A stretch of 64,000 nucleotides of DNA from the NCBI GenBank assembly GCA_051871515.1, contig JBJECY010000081.1, positions 41,209 to 105,208 of the forward strand, given 5' to 3'. Positions 24,859 to 34,200 of this stretch are shown here, piece by piece; positions within the stretch are counted from its first letter, which is position 1; each line of letters begins with the position of its first letter. The notes beneath the pieces were generated by a model. The model worked only from the letters and a program-made list of their open reading frames with translations. It was not told the origin of the DNA and searched no databases. The translations under genes were made by a program, and so were the position numbers. Source of the stretch: SFTJ01 sp051871515 (GTDB lineage: Bacteria > Bacteroidota > Bacteroidia > Bacteroidales > Muribaculaceae).

Positions 24859-26742
24859 TTATTCTTGTGTGCTATCCCACCATACAGGAATTGACCAAGT
24901 CAGTTTGTGGCGGTTCCAGCATGGTTGAGAGGTACCTGCTTCAACATATTCCATCAGGTCTTCAGCGCCAGGCACTTGATAACCGATTTCTTGCAGGTTG
25001 TTCACGTTGTAGTTATACTCGTGTGAGCATTGACGCCAGCGGCGCAGACCCTTGCCCATTGGGATGTAGTCATGTTGCAACTGAGTGTTGTTGACATATT
25101 CCCAAGGCAATTCCCAGTTGAGAACGCAACCTTCAGCATAGTCCATGCGGCGCATATCGTTGAATGTCTCAACCGACATTTGCATAGCAATACGCTTTTG
25201 GGTCATAATCTTAGCCAGGCTGAGGTCAGCAGCTGTGCCAATGGCATTTTCCAGATAGTTGTCTATATCAGCTTGTTCCATTGGAGTGAACGATGGGCAA
25301 TCAGCAAGGTTGCGGTCTTCAGCAATCCATGAAGAGAGTCGTTCGTTCATCAATTCCATAGAAGCCTTGATACCTGCTTTGTATGCGGCAAATGCTTCTG
25401 ATGTGTTGCCTTGGCGGAAGAGAACTTCAGCCTTGATGAAGCAAGCTTCGTGATATACGGCAAGGTAGGTAGGAGCGCTCACGCGGTTGTAGAACACACC
25501 TGATTGCTTTGAGCGGTCGTCGCTCTTGAGCTTGCGGTAGATGAGGTCAACGTTGGCAGCATAGCCCTTCGATGAGCTTGTGGTTTGGATGAAGATGGTG
25601 TCGCCTGTGCGAGTTTCGCTTGCGCAATACCAGCCACCCTTATCTGCGTTGTAAGAAGTGGTGTAAGGAGCAGAGTTGGTGCGGATAGAAGTGTGCATGT
25701 CAACACCAGCAGTGCGGCGCCAGTTGCCCACAATCTTGATTGGTTGGTCAGCTACGTAATCAGGAATTTTTGGTTCGCCACCAGCAAAGTAAGCCCATGG
25801 CAACATCTTGTCGGCACGTGGGTCTTCAATGCCCTTGCCGTCGAAGTTGGTGAGGTTGTCAACGAGCATCTTGGTGGTGTAGTAGTTTGAGTTCATACCC
25901 CAAACTGAATACAATGGCGAGTAGTCAACCGGTTCATCCCAACCAAGCACGTCGTGTGACTTAGAGTTCTCGTCGAGGTGGTTGATGATGGTGTTGTCAG
26001 AGTTGCTTTGTTGAGCCTTAGCCAAGCAGTCGAGAATGGTTGTAGGGTCATATTTGCCGTCCTTGTAGCTACCGTTGCCTTTCTTGGTAAGCTTGTTAAT
26101 CCAACGAGCCTTCATCAGGTAGCACATCTTGAGCCAACGGCTCACGTCGCCTTGGTTCCAAGAGTCGCCGTAAACCAATCCCTTGGCATTAGGACCTTGT
26201 TCCTTTTGGAAGAGTTCAATAGCTTCGTCAATGAGGTCGAAGCAGCCCAAATAGATGGTGCGTCCGGTGTCATACTTAGGGATGGCGTTTTCGCCGATAG
26301 CATCGGTGAAAGGCATTTCGCCATAGAGGTCGGTCATAAGCATAAAGCCATAAGCTTTGAGGAAGCAAGCTGCGGCGGCATAGTGCCAAGCCTCGGCTGC
26401 CATAGCCTTTTCGTACATGCCCTCGATGTTAGGACCTGCACCAACAAAGAACCATTGATAAGGAGTAGTTACCCAAAGGATGGAAGGCATCCAAGCGGCA
26501 GCCAAACCATAGGTTGAGTACTGAGAGTTCATTGTGTAGTCGCCCATAGCCATGCATGTGCGGAAAGCAGCAAACTGGCAAGCGCTATTGGTATAGAACT
26601 GGCTGTGTGCCAGGTTTTGATAGTATTGGGCAGCACCATCGGTTGGGGTGTTGGGATTGGTGTTCACGTCGAGCCAATCGTTACACGACGCCATTGAGAG
26701 GGCGAGGGCTGTACCTAATAATATTTTGCTAAATATTTTCAT
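24859..26742 (-). CDS. SusD/RagB-family glycan-binding lipoprotein (pair 1)
   Basis: The 627-residue protein has a lipoprotein signal (MKIFSKILLGTALALSMASC, Cys20) followed by NDWLDVNTNPNTPTDG, the usual opening of SusD-like_2 proteins. Helical TPR-type segments follow (AEAWHYAAAACFLKAYGFMLMTDLYGEMPFTDAI, SRWLKMCYLMKARWINKLTKK), and the C-terminus has IMTQKRIAMQMSVETFNDMRRMDYAEG and WELPWEYVNN. SusD proteins sit on the outer face of the outer membrane and cap the SusC barrel. The gene lies 24 bases after its susC partner. No glycosidase gene accompanies this pair, so the ligand cannot be inferred and may be a peptide or a glycan. Confidence 0.95.
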   Translation of the reverse strand: MKIFSKILLGTALALSMASCNDWLDVNTNPNTPTDGAAQYYQNLAHSQFYTNSACQFAAFRTCMAMGDYTMNSQYSTYGLAAAWMPSILWVTTPYQWFFVGAGPNIEGMYEKAMAAEAWHYAAAACFLKAYGFMLMTDLYGEMPFTDAIGENAIPKYDTGRTIYLGCFDLIDEAIELFQKEQGPNAKGLVYGDSWNQGDVSRWLKMCYLMKARWINKLTKKGNGSYKDGKYDPTTILDCLAKAQQSNSDNTIINHLDENSKSHDVLGWDEPVDYSPLYSVWGMNSNYYTTKMLVDNLTNFDGKGIEDPRADKMLPWAYFAGGEPKIPDYVADQPIKIVGNWRRTAGVDMHTSIRTNSAPYTTSYNADKGGWYCASETRTGDTIFIQTTSSSKGYAANVDLIYRKLKSDDRSKQSGVFYNRVSAPTYLAVYHEACFIKAEVLFRQGNTSEAFAAYKAGIKASMELMNERLSSWIAEDRNLADCPSFTPMEQADIDNYLENAIGTAADLSLAKIMTQKRIAMQMSVETFNDMRRMDYAEGCVLNWELPWEYVNNTQLQHDYIPMGKGLRRWRQCSHEYNYNVNNLQEIGYQVPGAEDLMEYVEAGTSQPCWNRHKLTWSIPVWWDSTQE

Positions 26743-26766
26743 ATTCTTAGATATTTGCTTGGTGAA

Positions 26767-29700
26767 TTAGAATGTTAAATTAACGCCGAAAGCGAAGCTT
26801 GCTGTTGCAGGCACGCCGCAGTAGTCAAAGCCAACTGATGACGAGCCGCCTGCGCCGGCACCTGATGCTGCTGCTTCTGGGTCACCATCATAGTTGGTGA
26901 AGAGGAGCAGGTTGGTGGCGGTAGCTGTGAGCGAAGCACGCTTAATCACCTTAGTCTTAGCCAAGAATGATTGAGGAACTGTGTAAGAAAGTGAGAGTGT
27001 GCGCAGGCGCAGGCTGTTCACTGTGGTGAGCCAGTTGGCTGTCTCATAGTTGTAAGCGCCTGTGTAGTAGTTCTTGATAATGTTGTAGCCAAGCATTTCC
27101 TTGCCGCCGAAGGTGTAAACCTTGTCAGGTTCCCAAGTGTTGGTCACTTCGGTATAAACAGGCTTGCCTTCAGCATCTTTGCCGGTTTGTTGAACACCAG
27201 AGATGGTGAGAGGCTCGTTGCGGAATTCGCCTGACCACTTGCTGGTACCAGCCATTGTCATAGCATACTTGGTGCCGTTGAATACGTCGCCGCCAATGCG
27301 GAATTCCCACAACATGTTGAGCGACCAGTTCTTCCAAGTGAAGGTGTTGTTCCATCCGCCAGTCATCTTGGCTTCGCGGTTACCCACTTGCACTGTTGCA
27401 GTGTTTTGGGTTGGCATGCCGTTAGAGTCGAGTATCACTTTACCGTCGGTGGTGCGAGCCCACTTGGTACCAGAGATTGCCATGAAGTTGCCGCCCGAGA
27501 TTGAGCAAGCCTTAGCTCCGGCATATTGCACGTCGGTGAGGTACATAAATTCCATACCTTCTGGCAGACCGTCCATTGTACCGCGGTTACCTGCCATGTT
27601 AATACCGGTTTCCCAAGTGAAGTTCTTGGTTTGTACAGGAGTACCGCTGATGCTAAGTTCCATACCCTTGTTGTAAACGTTACCTGCGTTGATTGAGCAG
27701 AAGATGTAACCGGTTGATTGTGGGCCGCGTGGGCTCAGAATCTGGTTGTAAGAGTCGTTGGTGTAGTAAGCATAGTCGAGTTTCAAGCGGTTGTGCAAGA
27801 AGCGGAGTTCGATACCAATTTCAGTTGACTTGGTCATTTCAGGCTTCAAATATGGGTTACCGCGTTCCCAGCTGTTACCCAAACCTACGATGTTGCCCAG
27901 ATAGGTGTGAACAGGCCAAAGGTTGGTGTTGGTTTCATAAGCGCCGGTGTCTTTACCTACCTTAGCCCATGATGCACGCACCTTACCATAGCTGAGAATA
28001 CCTTCTTTCACAAAGTCGAGGTCTTGCATGAAGTTGGTGAATACAACAGCACCACTCACTGATGGATAGAAGTAGCTGCGGTTTTCAACTGGCAGAGTTG
28101 AAGTCCAGTCGTTACGTCCGGTCACTGTCAAGAACACGGTGCTCTTCCAGTCGGCGCGAAATTCGCCAAACACGCCCACAAGGCGTTTGCGGCTCATTGA
28201 GTGGCTGAATTGACGGTTAGTGTCGGGGGTGTTGTCGTAAGAGAAGAAGTCAGGCACTTGCAGGTCGTAGCTCATGAGGTAAGTGCTCTTAACCTTAGTG
28301 TCGTCGGTCGATGTGCCGACCATGAGGTTGAAGTCGAAGTCGCCAAAGCTCTTGTTGGCATTGAGCATGAAGTTGGTGCTCAAATACTTAAATTCACGAG
28401 AGTTGTCGCTGAGCATACCGTTTTGCCAAACTTGCTTAACCACGCCGCCTGCTGCGATGCGGTTTGAATAAGTGGCGGTGTATTTGTCAATACCCATGCG
28501 GTAAGATGCCCACAACCAGTCGGTGATGTCAGCGCGGACGCTGAAGCTACCGGTGAAGCGCTCGGTGTTGTCAGAAAGTTTGTTCTTGTTGATAATCCAA
28601 TATGGGTTGTCACTTTCGTCCCATGGGTCGAGGCGGTCGCCAAAGAGGCGATAGCGAGTGCCGTCCTCGTTGAGGTAGTGGCGCATGTCGTCGCTTGGAG
28701 CCCAGTTGTAAACGCGTGCAAGTGCACCGTCACCGCTTGAGCCGTAAAGGCCGCCTGAGGTGAAGGTCTTGGCAGTGCGTGCTTCGCTGTAAGCAGCGTT
28801 GGCACCAAAGGTAAACATCTTATACTTTTGCTCGCCGTTGAAGCGGAAGGTGCTCTTCTTGTAACCTGTTTCAGGCACAATACCGTCTTGGTCGTAGAAC
28901 GAGCCAGAGAGGAAGAAGTTGCCGGTCTTGCTACCGCCTGAGATGCTCAGGTTGGTATCAACGATGCCGCCATTCTGGAAGAAGTTGCCTGGGTTGTCAT
29001 AAACAGGGTCGGTAGCCTTCATCTTTTCGCCCCAAGAGTTGTAAGCGAAGTCGTTGAATGAAGTGCCAATGTAAGCGCCTGTTGAAGCGTCATATTGGTC
29101 TTCCATGAAACCGCGCTTAAATTGAGTTTGTTGCTCAGGCATCTTGTTCACCCACGAAGAGATGTACTTGGCGTTGAGGTTAACCTCAATGGCACCCTCT
29201 TTACCTTTCTTAGTGGTGATGAGCACAACGCCGTTGGCAGCGCGAGAACCGTAAAGGGCCGATGCGGCAGGGCCTTTGAGGATTGACATGTTCTCAATAT
29301 CCTCAGGGTTGATGTCCATCACGCGGTTTGAGGTGGTGGTGGCAGAGTTGGTTATACCGTCGAATGCCGAGTTACCAACCACTGAAGCAGAGTTGTCATA
29401 GATGATACCGTCAACCACAAAGAGCGGTTGGTTGTCGCGGCTTTCAGAGCCTGATGTACCACCACGCAGAATGATAGATGCACCTGAACCGGCAGCACCT
29501 GATGACTGAGTGATGTTAACGCCGGCAATCTTACCCGAGAGTGAGTTGATGGCGTTGGCGGTTTTGTTTTTCATAAGCTCTTCGGCGTTGAGGTCGTCAA
29601 CGGCGTAGCCGAGTGACTTCTTGTCCTTCTTGATGCCGAGTGCGGTAACAACCACTTCGTCGAGGTTGGTTGAATCGCTGCTGAGCGATACGTTTACAGT

Positions 29701-30000
29701 AGAGGCGTTGCCCACTTTCACTTCTTTGGGTTGTTGGCCCACATAAGAGATGATGAGAGTGCTGCCTGGTGCTGCATTGATTGAATATCTGCCGTTAACG
29801 TCGGTAGATACGCCTCGTTTTGTGCCTTTAACCCGAACGGTGGCACCTATGAGAGGCTCACCACTGGCATCGGTGACGATGCCGGTTACAGTGCTTGATT
29901 GTGCATGGGCAGCAAAGCCTGTATTGCACTCGTTGCTGAGTGAATAGGGTGCGCCCATTGCCAAACATGCGGCTGCGAACATTGCTAATGCTTTTTTCAT
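26767..30000 (-). CDS. SusC/RagA-family TonB-dependent outer-membrane transporter (pair 1)
   Basis: The 1077-residue protein has a signal peptide, a carboxypeptidase-D-like domain at about 37-108 (VTGIVTDASGEPLIGATVRV), the SusC signature LDEVVVTALG at 113-122, a plug domain (IAGVNITQSSGAAGSG, ILRGGTSGSESRDNQPLFVVDG, ILKGPAASALYGSRAANGV) and a long 22-strand barrel region ending in Phe (FGVNLTF). Length is normal. The first 80 residues match those of the divergent SusC at 31231 in 56 positions, so the two are close paralogues at the N-terminus but differ later. Its promoter (30189-30220) lies next to the invertase gene and between candidate crossover sites. Confidence 0.96.
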   Translation of the reverse strand: MKKALAMFAAACLAMGAPYSLSNECNTGFAAHAQSSTVTGIVTDASGEPLIGATVRVKGTKRGVSTDVNGRYSINAAPGSTLIISYVGQQPKEVKVGNASTVNVSLSSDSTNLDEVVVTALGIKKDKKSLGYAVDDLNAEELMKNKTANAINSLSGKIAGVNITQSSGAAGSGASIILRGGTSGSESRDNQPLFVVDGIIYDNSASVVGNSAFDGITNSATTTSNRVMDINPEDIENMSILKGPAASALYGSRAANGVVLITTKKGKEGAIEVNLNAKYISSWVNKMPEQQTQFKRGFMEDQYDASTGAYIGTSFNDFAYNSWGEKMKATDPVYDNPGNFFQNGGIVDTNLSISGGSKTGNFFLSGSFYDQDGIVPETGYKKSTFRFNGEQKYKMFTFGANAAYSEARTAKTFTSGGLYGSSGDGALARVYNWAPSDDMRHYLNEDGTRYRLFGDRLDPWDESDNPYWIINKNKLSDNTERFTGSFSVRADITDWLWASYRMGIDKYTATYSNRIAAGGVVKQVWQNGMLSDNSREFKYLSTNFMLNANKSFGDFDFNLMVGTSTDDTKVKSTYLMSYDLQVPDFFSYDNTPDTNRQFSHSMSRKRLVGVFGEFRADWKSTVFLTVTGRNDWTSTLPVENRSYFYPSVSGAVVFTNFMQDLDFVKEGILSYGKVRASWAKVGKDTGAYETNTNLWPVHTYLGNIVGLGNSWERGNPYLKPEMTKSTEIGIELRFLHNRLKLDYAYYTNDSYNQILSPRGPQSTGYIFCSINAGNVYNKGMELSISGTPVQTKNFTWETGINMAGNRGTMDGLPEGMEFMYLTDVQYAGAKACSISGGNFMAISGTKWARTTDGKVILDSNGMPTQNTATVQVGNREAKMTGGWNNTFTWKNWSLNMLWEFRIGGDVFNGTKYAMTMAGTSKWSGEFRNEPLTISGVQQTGKDAEGKPVYTEVTNTWEPDKVYTFGGKEMLGYNIIKNYYTGAYNYETANWLTTVNSLRLRTLSLSYTVPQSFLAKTKVIKRASLTATATNLLLFTNYDGDPEAAASGAGAGGSSSVGFDYCGVPATASFAFGVNLTF

Positions 30001-30070
30001 AAGCGTAACTTTTAATGGTTAATTGTAATTTTTATTTTTTTGGAACTCTATATATTTGCATTGTTCATTA

Positions 30071-30102
30071 GTTACGGCTGCAGCCACTCGCTGCAGTGTG
30101 TA
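30071..30102 (-). promoter_or_regulatory. Hairpin in the 5' leader of susC pair 1
   Basis: CTGCAGC and GCTGCAG form a 7-bp stem with loop CACTC, and outer TTAC/GTAA bases can extend it. It lies in the leader of about 180 bases between the promoter and the susC start. A role in translation or antisense control is possible but not shown. Confidence 0.5.
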
Positions 30103-30140
30103 ATTGCTGAGCTAAATAACCATTCCGTGTGCTTCTTGCG

Positions 30141-30164
30141 GCAAGAAAACCACCGTTTATTTGC
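30141..30164 (+). other. Candidate invertase crossover site, copy 1
   Basis: AAAACCACCGTTT lies in a 24-bp imperfect palindrome of pattern GCAAnnAAACnnnnGTTTnnTTGC. From memory, Hin-family sites have AAACC-AA-GGTTT at their centre; here AAACC-AC-CGTTT. A 15-bp palindrome TTCTTGCGGCAAGAA overlaps its left arm. The site lies about 20 bases downstream of the susC pair 1 -7 box. Confidence 0.55.
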
Positions 30165-30188
30165 ATCCACGTTTTTGTATTGCATCAA

Positions 30189-30220
30189 CAAATGTATGAA
30201 TTTTTTTTAGCATCACCAAA
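30189..30220 (-). promoter_or_regulatory. Outward promoter for susC pair 1
   Basis: On the minus strand TTTG (30220-30217), a 20-base spacer and TACATTTG (30196-30189) match the -33/-7 consensus. It lies between crossover-like copies 1 and 2 and drives toward susC at 30000. Confidence 0.7.
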
Positions 30221-30249
30221 TTTTTTATAATATGTGTGATTGCAGAAAA

Positions 30250-30275
30250 AAAACCACCGTTTAGTTGTATCCATC
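30250..30275 (+). other. Candidate invertase crossover site, copy 2
   Basis: AAAACCACCGTTTAGTTGTATCC repeats copy 1 (AAAACCACCGTTTATTTGCATCC) in the same orientation with two differences in 23 bases. It overlaps the stop codon of the invertase gene at 30261-30263. Confidence 0.5.
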
Positions 30276-30875
30276 AACTTTCAAACGTGTTAAGAAACGT
30301 GAAACTGTGCCTCGGTCAACTCCCAAAACACGGGCAATGTGGCGCACCGACTTGCCTTTGCCATACAGAGTCAAAAGCAGTTCCCGGTCCTTATAAAGTT
30401 TGCACTTTGTTACTGATGTGCGCCTGCCGCGCGGACGGCCCAATGCTATGCCTTGCGCACGCCTGAGTGCCAGAGCCTCTTTGGTGCGCAGGCAAATGAG
30501 CTGACGCTCAATCTCAGCCGATAGCCCAAAGGCAAACGCCAGCACTTTGCTTTGAATGTCGTCGCCAAGGCGGTAGTTGTCTTTGATGGTCCACACCTTG
30601 CAACCTCTTGTCATGCAGATGTTTAGTATCTCCATCACCATAAATAAATTTCTTCCTAAGCGCGAAATCTCTGAGCAGATGATGGTGTCGTTGTGTCCCA
30701 CCCTGTTGAGTAGCTGTCCCAAGCGGCGTTTGCCATACTCTTTGGCTCCGCTGATGGTTTCTTCAATCCAGCCGTCAATGTGATAATCGTTTTGTTTGCA
30801 GAATCTTACGATTTCAAAGCGCTGGTTTTCCACTGTCTGCTTGTCGCTACTTACTCTAATATATCCGTAAATCAT
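30261..30875 (-). CDS. Serine site-specific recombinase, DNA-invertase type (Hin/Mpi-like)
   Basis: The 204-residue protein opens MIYGYIRVSSDKQTVENQR, with the catalytic serine at residue 9 (YIRVS), followed by SRLGRNLFMVMEILN, AFAFGLSAEIERQLICLRTKEAL, the hinge ALGRPRGRR, and a C-terminal helix-turn-helix (GKSVRHIARVLGVDRGTVSRFL). Size and order match DNA invertases rather than large serine integrases or transposon resolvases. It lies alone between two divergent susC genes, which have outward promoters on each side of it, and three copies of an 11-bp motif (two direct, one inverted) surround it. This points to a promoter-inverting role; activity on these sites is inferred. No clear promoter of its own was seen. 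Confidence 0.93.
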   Translation of the reverse strand: MIYGYIRVSSDKQTVENQRFEIVRFCKQNDYHIDGWIEETISGAKEYGKRRLGQLLNRVGHNDTIICSEISRLGRNLFMVMEILNICMTRGCKVWTIKDNYRLGDDIQSKVLAFAFGLSAEIERQLICLRTKEALALRRAQGIALGRPRGRRTSVTKCKLYKDRELLLTLYGKGKSVRHIARVLGVDRGTVSRFLTRLKVDGYN

Positions 30876-31033
30876 AAAGTTAAGTTTGTATAAGTTAATA
30901 AATGTTGGGTTATGTTTTGTTTTTTGGTATTTCGGGTCAGAATTTTTGAAAAATCGTAAATATCACCAGTTGTTAAATTAACCATTATTGATGTATATTC
31001 ACATTATTTCACTAAAAATATTATATCGTTTAG

Positions 31034-31064
31034 TTTGTTAATTAAAAAAAACAAAATAAATTTG
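31034..31064 (+). promoter_or_regulatory. Outward promoter for susC pair 2
   Basis: TTTG (31034-31037), a 19-base spacer and TAAATTTG (31057-31064) match the -33/-7 consensus, facing susC at 31231. It lies inside the interval bounded by inverted motif copies 1/2 and 3, so an inversion would move it. Confidence 0.7.
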
Positions 31065-31084
31065 TTGATGCTAAATTTTTCAAG

Positions 31085-31108
31085 TGGCTCAATCAATACG
31101 GTGGTTTT
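31085..31108 (-). other. Candidate invertase crossover site, copy 3 (inverted)
   Basis: The plus strand reads ACGGTGGTTTT at 31098-31108, the exact reverse complement of the 11-bp core in copies 1 and 2. Its outer arm is less like the others (18 of 26 positions match copy 1), so it may be a weaker site. It lies in the leader of susC pair 2. Confidence 0.45.
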
Positions 31109-31230
31109 GTCGAGTCAGCGTAAGAGAATTAGCATTAACATAATGTATTAGAATTGATTTTATAACTACAAATAAAATAAATTAAAGAGTACAACTACAA
31201 AAAACTATTAACACTTAAACCTTGTCGCTT

Positions 31231-34200
31231 ATGAAAAAAGCATTAGCAATGTTTGCAGCGTTATGCTTAGCAGTGGGTGCACCTTATTCCGGCGAAAACA
31301 GTTGGAACGAGGGATTTGTTGCTCATGCACAAGGCAATGCTGTAAGTGGTGTCGTTAAAGACTCCAAAGGTGAACCTCTGATTGGTGCTACAATTATGGT
31401 AAAGGGCACTACAAGAGGTGTATCTACCGACGTTAACGGTAGATTTACAGTACAAGCCGCTCCTAACAGTGTGCTTCAAGTCTCATTTGTGGGAATGAAG
31501 ACAAAGTCTGTGAAGGTGTCTGGCCAAAAAAACATCGACGTTGTCCTTGAGGGCACGGGTGCCGAGCTTGATGACCTGGTGGTTGTGGGCTATGGCCAAC
31601 AGAAGAAAATCAACTTGACCGGTGCTGTTTCGTCGGTTGACGTTGAGAAGACCCTTCAAGGCCGTCAGATTCCTGACGTTGGTCGCGGTCTGCAAGGTAC
31701 CACTCCTGGCTTGAACGTGGTGTTGCCTAACGGTGAAATCGGTTCAGACCCAACAATCAAGATTCGTGGTCAGTTCGCCTCATTCCAAGGCTCAACCCAA
31801 CCGCTCATCTTGATGGACAACGTGGAGATTCCTTCAATTCAGATTGTTAACCCCGACGACGTTGAGAGCATCTCAGTGCTCAAGGATGCCGCTGCTGCTT
31901 CAATCTACGGTTCAAAAGCTGCCTTCGGTGTAATCCTTATCACCACCAAGAAGGGTGCCAAGACCGAATCAGTGAACGTATCTTATTCAGCCAACTTTGC
32001 ATGGCAAAACATCTCAAAGAAGATGGAGATGGGCGGTATTGACGCATTGCAATATCGCGTTGATGCCATGAAGCGTGTTGGCTCTACCCTCTACGGTGCA
32101 TTCTGGTATGTCGATGAAGAATCGCTTGCTGCTGCTCGCCAATGGCAAGCAGACTACGGCGGCAAGATTGGCAAGAACGACCCATTTGTTTACGGCCGTG
32201 ACTGGTATGTTAACGAAAAGGGATATAAGTTCTCAAAACGTATCTTCGACCCATACGACTACATGATTCGCGAATGGGCTCCATCAATGACCCACAACCT
32301 TTCGGTTAACGGTAGGTCGGGCAGGACTTCTTATAATATAGGTCTTGGCTACCTCGACCAATCAGGTCTTATTGCTCCGTCGAAGCACGATGATTTCCGT
32401 CGTTATAATGCTTCGGTTCGTTTGACCACCGAAATCAACAAGTATGTCACCGTTCATGCCGGTTTGACCTACTCAATGCGCAACAAGCGCTATGCTTATG
32501 CAACCAACTCAACCACCGCCGACCCTTGGTTGTATCTCTATCGTTGGGATACCACTTATCCAATGGGCTACGACGACCAAGGTCGTGACTTGCGTTCTCC
32601 TTACAACGAAATGAAGAACGCTAACACAGCCAACAAGCAAAACACTTACCTCTCGTTTAACGCTGGTTTGACTATCAACCTCACCAACGATTGGCACGTG
32701 AACGTTGACTACACCTATGCACAAGAAGACCAAGTCTGGAACAAGATTGGTACTAAGTTCACAATGTGCAACACTTGGGGCACTGCATTGCTTCGCACAA
32801 ACGAAGACGGCACACAAATGTATGTCGACAAGAACACTGGTGTAGAGGTTTCATCGAGCGATGCAAACGCAATCCCTGCTTACGAACTGCAATATTTCCA
32901 ATACACCTCTGACGGTGCTAACCCTGACCACATACGTCGTGAAGTGACCAACGCCAAGCGCCACACTTGGAACATCACCACCGACTATAACTGGCAAATC
33001 AACGAATCAAACAACTTGAAGGCGCTCCTCGGTGCTAACATCGTTGATTGGGAATCAGACAACAGCTGGTCACAAATCACCAACCTCACCGACATCGTTA
33101 ACCCATCATGGGACAAGACCAACGGCACACAAACTGCAAGCGGTAACCTCTATTGGGAAGGACAAGTTGGTTTCTTTGGTCGTTTGAACTATAGTTTGAT
33201 GGATAAATACCTCTTGGAAGCTAACCTCCGCTACGACGCATCGTCGAAGTTCCCAGAACACTTGCGTTGGCGTTGGTTCCCATCGTTCTCAGGAGGATGG
33301 CGCGTAAGCGAAGAAACATTCATGAACTGGGCTAAGCCAGCACTTCAAGCTGCTAAGATTCGTGCATCTTGGGGTAAGATTGGTGACCAATCAGTGGCAA
33401 GTTCACTCTATGTTCCAACCATGGCACAAGGTCAAATCAGCTGGTTGGCAGGCGGCAAGAAGCTTGTTTACGTTGGCACACCAGCCGCTGTTCTCGCCGA
33501 CATCACTTGGCAAGACATCGTAACCACCGACTTTGGTATCGACCTCTCGTTCCTCGATGGCCGCGTAGCCCTCACTTACGACTGGTATCAACGTGACACC
33601 AAGAACATGATTGTTGGTATGGAAGGTGTTCCTGCAACATTCGGTTCTTCTGCACCTAAGGGCAACTTTGGTAACCTGCGCACTCGCGGTTGGGAAATTG
33701 CTCTTAACCTTAACCACCGCCTCAGCTGCGGCCTTGGCATGAACGCTACATTCACCATCAGCGATGCTAAGACTAAGATTACTGAATACGGTACTGGTCA
33801 AAGTGTTGACGGCTGGTATAACGGCAAGACCTACGGTGAAATCTGGGGTTACGAAGTTGACCGCCTCTATCAAAAGGATGACTTCGTTTATGACGGCGAC
33901 GGCAACCTGGTTACCACTTGGGCATATCATGGCAAAGAAGTTGCTGAAGGCACTGCAGGCGCCAAGAAGGTTAATAAGCTGAAAGACCCTAACGGTGTTT
34001 ATCAAGACAACTTCCAAGGTGGCAACTTTATGTTCGGTCCTGGTGACGTTAAGTATAAAGACCTCGACGGCAACGGCGATATCTACAACACCGCTTACCT
34101 CAAGGAATACAACGGTGCTCTCATTGGTCCTGACGATCCTAACTACAACAGCCCAGACGCCAAGTTGGTTGGTTCAAACACTGTTCGCGACCACGGTGAC

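Noticed and set aside
30001..31230. Integrated transposon or prophage fragment at the recombinase
   Set aside because: No transposase, target-site duplication, terminal inverted repeats of a transposon or phage genes were seen; size and motifs fit a stand-alone DNA invertase.
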